Below are positions 7,272 to 14,448 of a DNA stretch of 64,000 nt, piece after piece. The stretch lies in the NCBI GenBank assembly GCA_964483105.1, contig CAYZZU010000008.1:32031-96030 (forward strand), given 5' to 3'. The notes under the pieces are model-generated. The model saw nothing but the letters and a program-made list of their open reading frames with translations, was not told the origin of the DNA and ran no database searches. Origin of the DNA: CAYZZU01 sp964483105 (GTDB lineage: Bacteria > CG2-30-53-67). A program made the translations under genes and the position numbers. Each line of letters begins with the position of its first letter. Position 1 is the first letter of the stretch.

Positions 7272-9134
7272 TCAGGAAAGGAGTTGGATCTTTCCCCTGA
7301 GTTTTTTGTCAAACCCACTCCTCTTCTCGTCATAGGTTTCGGTCAGGGTCTCCAGTTCCTCAAAGAGGGTATCGATCCGGGTCCTGGATTCGTGCAGGGA
7401 TTTTAAACATTGCTGTATCTTCTCCCCCTCTCCGTTTTGGGAAACCTGAAGAAGTGTCTGGTTGGTCTTCTCCATTTTCTCTTCCAGGTACACGATCGTA
7501 TCCTCCACCTGGGCAATTCTCTTTTTCAGGGAACCTAAAACCTTCGACCGTTCCGCGATGATTTCGGCTCTTGCCCTTCGGATCTCTTTTTTGTTTGAGC
7601 CCTTCCGCGGGGTTTTGTCCGTCGCGGGAGGTGGATCCCCTTCGTCCGCCCACCCGACACGTTTCAGGAAATCCCGGTACCCCCCCTCGAAGACCCGGAC
7701 CGTTCCCCTGTCGAAGACGATCAGCCTTGTGGCGAGGGTCTCGAGGATCCTCTCGCTGTGTGTCACGATGATCACGGCCCCGGCAAAGGTCTCAATCGCC
7801 TTGAGCAGCGCTTCCACCGACTCCATATCGAGATGATGCGTCGGTTCATCCAGAAGGAGCAGGTGAGCCGGACTGACAAGAAGCTTTCCCAGGAGGACGC
7901 GGCTCCTCTCTCCACCGGAGAGAACCCCCACCTTTTTCAAGGCCGACTCTCCCTCAAACATCATGGCGCCGCAGATGTTCCGGGCGACCCTCTGGTTTCC
8001 GTCTGGATGGGCATCCAGAATTTCCTGTAAAACGGTCTTCCCCGCGTGCAGCCGGTTGATGTTGGTTTGGCCGAACCAGGCCGTCTTCAGATGGGTGTGC
8101 CGGTGGACCGCACCCTGTACGGGGGCCAGTTCACCGGTAAGCAGATTGAGTAGGGTACTTTTGCCTTTGCCGTTCTTCCCGATCACGGCGATCCTGTCGT
8201 TTTTGCCGACGGACAGGTTCAGGCTGTGAATTAGGGGCGGGCTTTCCTTCCGGAAAGAAAAAGAAAGATCTTCGGTCCATAAAAGCCGTTTGCCGGAAAA
8301 GGGAAGGGATGGAAAGCTAAAAGAGAGGGTCTTGATCTCCTCTTGTTTTTGAAGACGTTCCTCTCTCCCGAGGGCCTTGATCCTGGATTGAACCGCCCTC
8401 GCCCGGGTGGCCTGAGCGCGGAACCGCCGGATGAACTCTTCCTCCTTTTCCCGCCTTTTTTCATCATGAATCCGGGTCCGTTCGTGAACTTCCTCCTCCT
8501 GCCGGATTTGCTGATAGAGCTTTCGGGTGGGGCCCTTCACCTTCCGGATCCTGCACCGGTGGATCCCCAAGGTATGGGTCGTCACCTGATCCATGAAAGC
8601 GCGGTCATGGGTGATGAGGATCAGCTCGTTTTCCCACTCCAGGAGAAAGCGCTTGAGCCAGCGAAGGGAGAGGATATCGAGGTAGTTGGTGGGTTCGTCC
8701 AGCAGAAGCAGATCCGGCTCGGAAACGAGAACGGATGCCAGGTTGAGCCGAACCTGGAAACCGCCGGAAAGTTCCAGGGGATTGCGCTGGAAATCGCGTG
8801 TTGTAAATCCGAGCCCCTGAAGGATCGCTTCGGCTCTGTAGGTCTGATCCCGCCCGTCCTCGGCAGGTTTGAGACCCCGGCAGGCCTCCTCAAGAATGGT
8901 GTTTGCCGAGAAGCGGATATGCTGAGAGAGATGACCGATGGTGTAATGCCTGGGGAGTCGGATTTCCCCCGCGTCCGGACGTTCATCGCCACAGATCATC
9001 CGGAAGAGGGTCGTTTTGCCATGACCGTTCCGTCCTATCAGTCCGACCCGTTCCCGCCGGTGAATCGTAAAGGAGACCTGGCGGAAAAGCACCTGCCCTC
9101 CATAGGCTTTATCTAATCGGTGTACCTGAATCAT
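7272..9134 (-). CDS. ABC-F family ATP-binding protein (Uup/YheS-like)
   Basis: A 620-residue soluble protein with two ABC domains and no membrane segments. Domain 1 has Walker A GRNGHGKTT, signature LSGGFQ and Walker B LLLLDEPTNYLD. Domain 2 has Walker A GKNGKGKST, signature LSGGERSR and LLLLDEPTHHLD. The inter-domain linker is charged and helical, and the last 90 residues form a coiled coil with KEIRRARAEI, as in Uup/ABCF3 proteins. ABC-F proteins act on the ribosome (translation rescue, sometimes antibiotic resistance) rather than in transport. I chose the ATG at 9134: the longer frame from 9218 would start inside the cold-shock terminator hairpin. No strong ribosome binding site is visible. 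In the second domain THHLD replaces the usual TNHLD. Confidence 0.9.
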   Translation of the reverse strand: MIQVHRLDKAYGGQVLFRQVSFTIHRRERVGLIGRNGHGKTTLFRMICGDERPDAGEIRLPRHYTIGHLSQHIRFSANTILEEACRGLKPAEDGRDQTYRAEAILQGLGFTTRDFQRNPLELSGGFQVRLNLASVLVSEPDLLLLDEPTNYLDILSLRWLKRFLLEWENELILITHDRAFMDQVTTHTLGIHRCRIRKVKGPTRKLYQQIRQEEEVHERTRIHDEKRREKEEEFIRRFRAQATRARAVQSRIKALGREERLQKQEEIKTLSFSFPSLPFSGKRLLWTEDLSFSFRKESPPLIHSLNLSVGKNDRIAVIGKNGKGKSTLLNLLTGELAPVQGAVHRHTHLKTAWFGQTNINRLHAGKTVLQEILDAHPDGNQRVARNICGAMMFEGESALKKVGVLSGGERSRVLLGKLLVSPAHLLLLDEPTHHLDMESVEALLKAIETFAGAVIIVTHSERILETLATRLIVFDRGTVRVFEGGYRDFLKRVGWADEGDPPPATDKTPRKGSNKKEIRRARAEIIAERSKVLGSLKKRIAQVEDTIVYLEEKMEKTNQTLLQVSQNGEGEKIQQCLKSLHESRTRIDTLFEELETLTETYDEKRSGFDKKLRGKIQLLS

Positions 9135-9195
9135 GGAAGCGGGATGGTGAGGCGAATTTTTCCGTCCAAAGGTTTGTGTTTCAGGTCGGAGACAC

Positions 9196-9225
9196 AAAAA
9201 TGCTCCATGGTGATCCATGGAGCAT
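9196..9225 (-). terminator. Rho-independent terminator of the cold-shock gene
   Basis: On the minus strand a perfect 11-bp stem, ATGCTCCATGG/CCATGGAGCAT (9225-9215 with 9210-9200), closes a 4-base loop and runs into a T tract. It lies 22 bases after the csp stop codon. Confidence 0.9.
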
Positions 9226-9247
9226 TCTCAGAATCTTAGGGGCGTTT

Positions 9248-9448
9248 TTAAAGTTTGACCACATTCGCGGCCTGAGGACCTTTCGGGCCTTCAACCACCT
9301 CGAATTGAACCTTCTCCCCTTCGTTTAATGATTTGAAGCCGTCCATCTGGATGGCGGAAAAGTGGACGAACACATCCGGTCCCTCTTCCTGTTCAATGAA
9401 ACCGAATCCCTTGCCTTCATTAAACCATTTTACCGTGCCTTCAGCCAT
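9248..9448 (-). CDS. Cold-shock protein (CspA family), copy 1
   Basis: A 66-residue single cold-shock domain protein, standard length. It has the RNP1 motif (KGFGFIEQ) and RNP2 motif (VFVHFSAI) that bind single-stranded RNA/DNA, and starts MAEGTVKWFNEGKG. A GGAGAG site precedes the ATG at 9448. A predicted promoter at 9599-9627 gives a leader of about 150 bases, the length expected for cold-inducible csp mRNAs whose leaders act as thermosensors. It is closely related to the second copy at 51891-52091, from which it differs mainly in the C-terminal half. It acts as an RNA chaperone in the cytoplasm. Confidence 0.96.
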   Translation of the reverse strand: MAEGTVKWFNEGKGFGFIEQEEGPDVFVHFSAIQMDGFKSLNEGEKVQFEVVEGPKGPQAANVVKL

Positions 9449-9627
9449 CTTTCTCTCCTTTACTCCTTGGTGAAACGATCGATATGTGTACAGTTTCTCA
9501 AGGCCCCCCCTTGATATCCCTCACGGGGTTCAATCCACGTCCCGCCTATCTCAGATGGGCAATTCATGATGAATCTGCACAACCTCCCCTCCCTCATCCT
9601 TCTAACGCAAGTCTATCGTAAAGTCAA
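9449..9627 (-). promoter_or_regulatory. Promoter and long 5' leader of csp copy 1
   Basis: On the minus strand TTGACT (9627-9622) and TAGAAG (9604-9599) have 17-base spacing. The transcript would begin near 9592 and carry about 145 bases of leader. Near the gene it has an AACTGTACA box and purine-rich AAGGAGTAAAGGAGAG, closely paralleled (AGCTGTACA ... AACAAAGGAG) before the second csp gene. No small ORF was seen in it. Confidence 0.55.
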
Positions 9628-9730
9628 GAGTTAATTTTTTATGAGTAACCCTGAAGGGGGGGATCCGTAAAGTAAAGAAAACAGGAACCGGAGCCCTCTT
9701 TCCGTGGCGCTTCTTCTTCCCTACGGTGTC

Positions 9731-9902
9731 GCGGTGTCCTGTAGAGGCGTAACCAAAGCGTTCTGTTACGGTGGGCGCTTTGACAGGCGCTTCAGGCTTC
9801 CTCCTTCATCCGGGAGGCTTGCTCACCACGTCTCATTCCGGCGCCCTTCAGTATGCTTAGTTTCTGGTTTGTCCCACCCAGGACACCGCAACCTTTTTAC
9901 CT
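9731..9902 (-). ncRNA. ssrS: 6S RNA
   Basis: The ends form a perfect 11-bp closing stem (GCGGTGTCCTG at 9731-9741 against CAGGACACCGC at 9879-9889). Read on the minus strand, the middle contains GTGGTGAGCAAGCC ... GGAAGCCTGAAG, matching the conserved core of E. coli 6S RNA (GGTGAGCA ... GAAGCCTTAAA) in sequence and spacing. Length (about 160-172 nt) and the long hairpin with a central bubble fit. 6S RNA binds the sigma-70 holoenzyme and mimics an open promoter, down-regulating transcription in stationary phase. A near-consensus promoter ends seven bases before the predicted start at 9902. The exact 3' end is uncertain. Confidence 0.88.
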
Positions 9903-9908
9903 GTACAA

Positions 9909-9936
9909 AGTATACCTCCGATTGCGATCTTGTCAA
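9909..9936 (-). promoter_or_regulatory. Promoter of the 6S RNA gene
   Basis: Perfect TTGACA (9936-9931) and TATACT (9914-9909) on the minus strand with a 16-base spacer. The start would be near 9902, just before the 6S closing stem. This also shows that the open frame running through here on the plus strand is not coding. Confidence 0.8.
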
Positions 9937-10051
9937 GACGCAGCACGAGGAATTGTCTCAAACTCAGTTTCATATTGCAGAAGTGTTCGGGATAAGATAT
10001 TTTATTGCCGTGGCGCCCGGTTTTCAAGGTGAAGGAGAGGAGAAGAATCAA

Positions 10052-10408
10052 GTGCGGGAGCTGATCAGAGAACTACGTTTGTTCGCCGAGGAGCGGGATT
10101 GGGACCAGTTTCATTCTCCCAAGAACCTGGCCATGGCGCTCAGTGTGGAGGTTTCCGAGATTGTGGAACACCTTCAGTGGTTGACCCAGGATCAGAGCCG
10201 GAACCTGAGTCCGGGGAAGCGGTCGGAACTCAAAGAGGAGATCGGAGATGTCCTGATCTATCTCGTCCGTCTTTCCGATAAATTAGGGGTCGATCCTCTA
10301 CAGGCCGCGCGGGATAAGATCAAACGAAACCGGGAGAAGTACCCGGCGGAACGGGTTCGGGGCAAGGCGCTTAAATATTCGGAGTACAAAGCGGGAGGGA
10401 GTCGTTGA
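10052..10408 (+). CDS. MazG-like nucleotide pyrophosphohydrolase (dCTPase-type)
   Basis: A 118-residue all-alpha NTP pyrophosphohydrolase. The magnesium-binding residues lie in the EVSEIVEHLQW segment (about residues 29-39) and in the EEIGDVLIYLVRLSDKLG segment (about 58-75), the E-x2-E and E-x2-D pattern of the MazG/DCTPP1 superfamily. It probably hydrolyses non-canonical or excess (d)NTPs to monophosphates. I start it at the GTG at 10052, after AAGGAGAGGAG. The frame is open back to 9704, but that part overlaps the 6S RNA gene and its promoter and has no protein-like character. Family members are usually 100-120 residues, supporting the short form. Confidence 0.85.
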   Translation: MRELIRELRLFAEERDWDQFHSPKNLAMALSVEVSEIVEHLQWLTQDQSRNLSPGKRSELKEEIGDVLIYLVRLSDKLGVDPLQAARDKIKRNREKYPAERVRGKALKYSEYKAGGSR

Positions 10409-10494
10409 TGACAGGGGAAACACTTTACCCTTCTTGAGCGCCCCCGGGGCAGAAAGAAAAAAATCGAAGAGACCATCAACCCAAGGAGAGTAGA

Positions 10495-11439
10495 ATGTAC
10501 AGACCGGAAATCAAGGTGTTGGATTGTACCGTCCGGGATGGAGGATTGATGAACAAATGGCAGTTTGATGACTCCTTTGTCTGCCAGGTCTATCGTGCGT
10601 TGAACGAGGCCGGTGTCGATTACATGGAGATCGGTTATCTCAGCTCCGAATCGGCCTTTTCCCGGGATGAGGTGGGGCCCTGGAAATTCTGCTCCGAGGA
10701 GGACGTGGGACGGGTGATCGCCGATACGGAGAAAAAACTGAAGCTTTCGGCCATGGCCGACATCGGAAGGATCGATTATGACGATATCCCCCCCCAATCC
10801 GAGAGTTCGCTGGATATGGTCCGGGTGGCGTGCTATATCCACCAGGTAGACGCGGCGATCGATCTGGCGCACCATTGTCTCGACAAGGGGTACGAAACCA
10901 CGATCAACCTGATGGCCGTCTCGACCGTGGGGCCCCGCGATCTGGAAGAGGGGCTGGAAGATCTCGCGAAGAGCCGTGTCCCGATCATCTATCTGGTCGA
11001 CAGCTTCGGGGCCTTCTATTCAGAGGATATCGAGTTCCTGGCAAAAAAGTATATCGAACAGCTTCCGGGGAAGACCATCGGGATTCACTGTCACAACAAC
11101 CAGCAGCTTGCCTTCGCCAACACAATCTCCGGAATCATCTCCGGGGCCAACTTTCTGGACGGCACCCTGTACGGCATCGGGCGCGGAGCCGGGAACTGCC
11201 CCCTGGAGCTTCTCATCTCTTTTTTGAAGAATCCTAAATTCAAGGTGCGCCCTCTCATCGAAGTCATCGAGAAGCAGATCCTTCCCTGGCGGAAGAAGAT
11301 CGACTGGGGCTATTTTATCCCTTACATGGTAACCGGCGTCCTGAATCAACACCCTCGAACCGCGATGGCCCATATGGATTCCGACAGAAAAGACCATATC
11401 ACCGAATTCTATGACCAGACCACCAATGCCGTGGGCTGA
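10495..11439 (+). CDS. HMGL-like (DRE-TIM) aldolase family protein
   Basis: A 314-residue TIM-barrel protein of the HMG-CoA lyase/4-hydroxy-2-oxovalerate aldolase superfamily. The N-terminal KVLDCTVRDGGLMNKW is the metal/catalytic Asp-Arg motif. HCHNNQQLAFAN (about residues 199-210) carries the two metal-binding histidines and GIGRGAGNCPLE follows, all diagnostic of the superfamily. There is no C-terminal DmpG communication domain and no dehydrogenase partner, so it is probably not a catechol-pathway aldolase; such stand-alone forms are often found near carbohydrate genes. The substrate cannot be told. The ATG at 10495 follows AAGGAGAG. It lies 12 bases before yajQ in a likely operon. Confidence 0.85.
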   Translation: MYRPEIKVLDCTVRDGGLMNKWQFDDSFVCQVYRALNEAGVDYMEIGYLSSESAFSRDEVGPWKFCSEEDVGRVIADTEKKLKLSAMADIGRIDYDDIPPQSESSLDMVRVACYIHQVDAAIDLAHHCLDKGYETTINLMAVSTVGPRDLEEGLEDLAKSRVPIIYLVDSFGAFYSEDIEFLAKKYIEQLPGKTIGIHCHNNQQLAFANTISGIISGANFLDGTLYGIGRGAGNCPLELLISFLKNPKFKVRPLIEVIEKQILPWRKKIDWGYFIPYMVTGVLNQHPRTAMAHMDSDRKDHITEFYDQTTNAVG

Positions 11440-11451
11440 AAGGAACAAGTC

Positions 11452-11943
11452 ATGCCGTCATTCGATATTGTGAACAAGATCGACATGCAGGAAATGGACA
11501 ACGCAGTCAACATGACCCGGAAGGTGATCTCCACAAGATACGACTTTCGCAAGTCCCGGACCGAGATCACGTTGAACAAAAAGGAGAAGCAGATCCGGAT
11601 TCTGACTGAAGATACAATGAAACTGAAGGCCGTATACGACATCCTGATCGGGAACCTGGTCAAGCGGAAGATCGATCCGAAGTCTCTGGACAAAAAAGAG
11701 GAGGAACCGGCCTCCAAAGGAATGATCAAACAGGAAATCTCCATACTGGAGGGCATCGATCAGGATATCGCAAGGAGGATCGTCAAGCGCATCAAGGAGT
11801 TGAAGCGAAAGGTCCAGGCGCAGATCCAGGACCAGCAGGTACGGGTGAGCGGGAAGAAAATCGATGATCTGCAGGCCGTGATCGCCATGCTGAAGCAGAT
11901 GGACCTGAAGGTTCCGCTTCAATTTGTCAATATGAAGAATTGA
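11452..11943 (+). CDS. yajQ: YajQ family nucleotide-binding protein
   Basis: A 163-residue protein matching the YajQ/UPF0234 family from end to end. It starts PSFDIVNKIDMQEMDNAVN and ends KMDLKVPLQFVNMKN-like (QMDLKVPLQFVN), with two ferredoxin-like domains and the ISxxRYDF motif near residue 25. YajQ proteins bind nucleotides and in Xanthomonas act as a c-di-GMP effector; the PilZ gene at 322-753 is the only other c-di-GMP-linked gene in the window. AAAGGAACAAG precedes the ATG at 11452. Its stop overlaps an in-frame TTG of the exonuclease gene downstream. Confidence 0.95.
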   Translation: MPSFDIVNKIDMQEMDNAVNMTRKVISTRYDFRKSRTEITLNKKEKQIRILTEDTMKLKAVYDILIGNLVKRKIDPKSLDKKEEEPASKGMIKQEISILEGIDQDIARRIVKRIKELKRKVQAQIQDQQVRVSGKKIDDLQAVIAMLKQMDLKVPLQFVNMKN

Positions 11944-11975
11944 GTCGGTTGGAGGCATCACACCGGCAACGGAGT

Positions 11976-12611
11976 ATGACGCAGAAAGATCGGCCCGGTT
12001 TCGATCGGAGAATGACCCGCGAGGAGATCAACGCGCTGCCCATCAGGCGGTATGATCGCTCCATCCGGATTATACGTACCCGGGAAGAACTCGCCGCAGC
12101 CGCGGTCAGACTCAAGCGGGAGCGGGTGCTTGGATTCGATACGGAGACACGTCCCGCCTTCCGAAAGGGAGAGTCTTATCCCCCGGCGTTACTTCAACTC
12201 GCCGGCAGTTACACCGTTTATCTCTTCCAGCTCCGGTTCCTGAGCCTCCCCAGGGTGTTACGGGAAATCTTTTCTTCTTCACGGATCATCAAGGCGGGAG
12301 TGGCGCCGGAGTACGACATCCGGAAACTCAAGGAATTGAAACCGTTCCGGGAAGCGGGATTTGTGGACCTCTCGTGGATCGCAAAACGGGCGGGAATCCT
12401 GAATCATGGACTTCGGGGCCTGACTGCGGTTCTACTGGGGTTTCGTATCTCCAAGGGGGCCCAGCGGAGCAACTGGGGGCGGGAAATTCTGACGCCCGCC
12501 CAGGTCCGGTATGCCGCCACCGATGCCTGGGTGAGCCGGAAGATCTATCTGCAATTGAAACGAAACCGTACGCGCGACTCGGAGGGTGCCCTTCTGATCC
12601 CCCCCGGATAA
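11976..12611 (+). CDS. 3'-5' exonuclease domain protein (DEDDy, RNase D/WRN-like)
   Basis: About 211 residues forming a single DEDD exonuclease domain. Exo I is VLGFDTETRP, Exo II is AGVAPEYDIRKLKEL and Exo III is RYAATDAWVSRKIY, with a tyrosine four residues before the last aspartate (DEDDy type). There is no HRDC domain, so it is not full RNase D; it resembles the short exonuclease proteins that trim DNA or RNA 3' ends. The start is uncertain: TTG 11940 (overlapping the yajQ stop), ATG 11976 or ATG 12012 are all in frame. I chose 11976, which has CGGAG just upstream. It follows yajQ closely and is convergent with prfC. Confidence 0.85.
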   Translation: MTQKDRPGFDRRMTREEINALPIRRYDRSIRIIRTREELAAAAVRLKRERVLGFDTETRPAFRKGESYPPALLQLAGSYTVYLFQLRFLSLPRVLREIFSSSRIIKAGVAPEYDIRKLKELKPFREAGFVDLSWIAKRAGILNHGLRGLTAVLLGFRISKGAQRSNWGREILTPAQVRYAATDAWVSRKIYLQLKRNRTRDSEGALLIPPG

Positions 12612-12643
12612 GGCAAGACCCCCTCCCTTTTTGTTCTCCCTGA

Positions 12644-14230
12644 TTAATTGAACTCCCGTGTTTTCCGAAACCCGATCTCAGGCCACTTCTCCATGGTAAG
12701 ACTGAGGCGCCAGCCGCCGTCGGCCAGATAGGTGAGATGCCCTTCGGCATCCAGCGCAAGGTGGTTCTGATTTTTTCTTTGGAACTCCCTGAGGAGTCTC
12801 GGGTCCTCGCAGTGGACCCACCGTGCGGTGGTGTAGGGGGCCCTCTCGCAGAGCGCGTCCGCGCCGTATTCCGATAAAAGCCGCGCCTGGGTCACGTCAA
12901 ACTGAAGAACGCCCACCGCCCCGAGGATATAGTCCCGGCCGGCAAGGGGTCGAAAGACCTGCACGGCACCCTCTTCGGCCAATTGGATCAAACCCTTCCG
13001 GAGTTGCTTGACCTTCAGCGGATTCTTCAGCCGGACCCGGCGGAAATGTTCCGGAGCGAAATTCGGGATCCCTGTAAACTTGAGGGGTTCCCGTTCGGTG
13101 AACGTATCTCCAATTTTGATGGTGCCATGGTTGTGGATCCCGATGATATCGCCGGGAAAAGCTTCCTCCACGTGGGCCCGGTTCTGGGCCATGAAAATGG
13201 TGGCGTTGGAGAGGGTGATCTCCTTGCCTGTGCGGTGATGCCGAACCTTCATTCCCCGTCTGAATTTTCCGGAACAGATCCGTATGAAGGCAATCCGGTC
13301 ACGATGGGCCGGGTTCATGTTCGCCTGGATTTTGAAGGCAAAGCCTGTAAACGGGGCCTCCAGCGGTGAGACCTCACGGGTGGTGGTCGGTCGGGGCCCC
13401 GGCGCCGGGGCCAGTTCGAGAAAGGCGTCGAGCAGTTCACGAACCCCGAAATTGTTGACGGCGCTTCCGAAAAAGACCGGAGTCTGGTTCGCCTTGAGAT
13501 ACTCCTTGTGATCAAAGGGATTGGCCGCGCCTTCGAGAAGTTCGACCTCCGCCCGGAGTTCTTCAGCCCGGCCGGAGAGCAGTCCATTCAGCCTCGGATC
13601 GTCAAGATCACGGAGAACGATCCTCTCACGGGGACGGGTCTCCCGACCGGGCGTAAAAAGACTCAGCTCCCGGGAATAGAGATTGTACACTCCTTTGAAG
13701 CGTTTCCCCATCCCGATCGGCCAGGAGAGAGGCGTGCATTCGATCTGCAGCTTGTCCTCAATTTCGGCGAGCAGATCCAGAGGATCCTTGCCGTCCCGGT
13801 CCAGTTTGTTGATGAAGGTGATCACCGGAGTATTCCGCATCCGGCAGATTTCCATCAACTTTTCGGTCTGGGGTTCCACTCCCTTGACGTTGTCGATCAC
13901 CATGAGCGCGCTGTCAACGGCCGTCAGGACCCGGTAGGTATCCTCGGAAAAATCCTGGTGACCGGGCGTGTCGAGAAGATTGATTTCGTAGTCCCGGTAA
14001 TGGAATTTCATGACCGAGGTCGTGACGGAGATACCGCGTTCTTTTTCGATCGACATCCAGTCGCTTGTGGCATGCCGGGCGGCCTTGCGCGCCCTCACGG
14101 CCCCGGCCAACTGAATCGCCCCGCCGAAGAGGAGCAGTTTTTCGGTCAGGGTGGTCTTGCCCGCATCGGGATGACTGATGATGCCGAAAGTGCGTCGCCT
14201 CTCGATTTCTTTTCGTCGCTGTCTGCTCAC
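12644..14230 (-). CDS. prfC: Peptide chain release factor 3
   Basis: About 528 residues, the normal length of RF3 (529 in E. coli). It shows G1 (SHPDAGKTT), the RF3-type insert ATSDWMSIEKERGISVTTS, G3 (DTPGHQDF) and G4 (NKLDRDG). Domain II and the RF3 C-terminal domain (GVLQFDVTQARLLSEYG) follow. RF3 is a GTPase that recycles RF1/RF2 from the ribosome after peptide release. I prefer the GTG at 14230 (MSRQRRKEIERRRTFG); the GTG at 14263 is in frame but sits directly on the T tract of a terminator-like hairpin. GAAGGA lies 9 bases upstream of 14230. Confidence 0.95.
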   Translation of the reverse strand: MSRQRRKEIERRRTFGIISHPDAGKTTLTEKLLLFGGAIQLAGAVRARKAARHATSDWMSIEKERGISVTTSVMKFHYRDYEINLLDTPGHQDFSEDTYRVLTAVDSALMVIDNVKGVEPQTEKLMEICRMRNTPVITFINKLDRDGKDPLDLLAEIEDKLQIECTPLSWPIGMGKRFKGVYNLYSRELSLFTPGRETRPRERIVLRDLDDPRLNGLLSGRAEELRAEVELLEGAANPFDHKEYLKANQTPVFFGSAVNNFGVRELLDAFLELAPAPGPRPTTTREVSPLEAPFTGFAFKIQANMNPAHRDRIAFIRICSGKFRRGMKVRHHRTGKEITLSNATIFMAQNRAHVEEAFPGDIIGIHNHGTIKIGDTFTEREPLKFTGIPNFAPEHFRRVRLKNPLKVKQLRKGLIQLAEEGAVQVFRPLAGRDYILGAVGVLQFDVTQARLLSEYGADALCERAPYTTARWVHCEDPRLLREFQRKNQNHLALDAEGHLTYLADGGWRLSLTMEKWPEIGFRKTREFN

Positions 14231-14264
14231 CGCGCCGGATCCTTCAAAATAGATACTGATCACG

Positions 14265-14290
14265 AAAAAACGGGCCGGATTCGGCCCGTT
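14265..14290 (-). terminator. Promoter-proximal intrinsic terminator (attenuator?) ahead of prfC
   Basis: On the minus strand AACGGGCCG (14290-14282) pairs with CGGCCCGTT (14277-14269) around a 4-base loop, followed by a run of six T. It lies between a good promoter (14301-14330) and the prfC start, beginning only a few bases after the predicted transcription start. No upstream gene on this strand needs a terminator here. Confidence 0.75.
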
Positions 14291-14300
14291 TCAAGGAGGG

Positions 14301-14330
14301 ATCATATATCAGCAGGAAGAAAGATGTCAA
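14301..14330 (-). promoter_or_regulatory. Promoter of prfC
   Basis: Perfect TTGACA (14330-14325) with TATGAT (14306-14301) at 18 bases, or TATATG at 16 bases. The start would be near 14294, immediately before the GC-rich hairpin. The region 14331-14448 otherwise holds only the leader of the molybdoenzyme gene on the other strand. Confidence 0.7.
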
Positions 14331-14448
14331 CCATTAGATTTGCAAAAGGAGAGTGAAAACGGTATGATGAGCCGATAAACGGCTTTCCCGCCGTAAGGAA
14401 GTTATGTTCTCCGGGTTTTCGTAGGAAATCAGGTTTGACGGCTTATTG

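Noticed and set aside
9704..10051. N-terminal 116 residues of the long MazG frame
   Set aside because: They overlap a well-formed 6S RNA gene and its promoter on the other strand and show no protein-like composition; a GTG with a good ribosome binding site starts the real domain.
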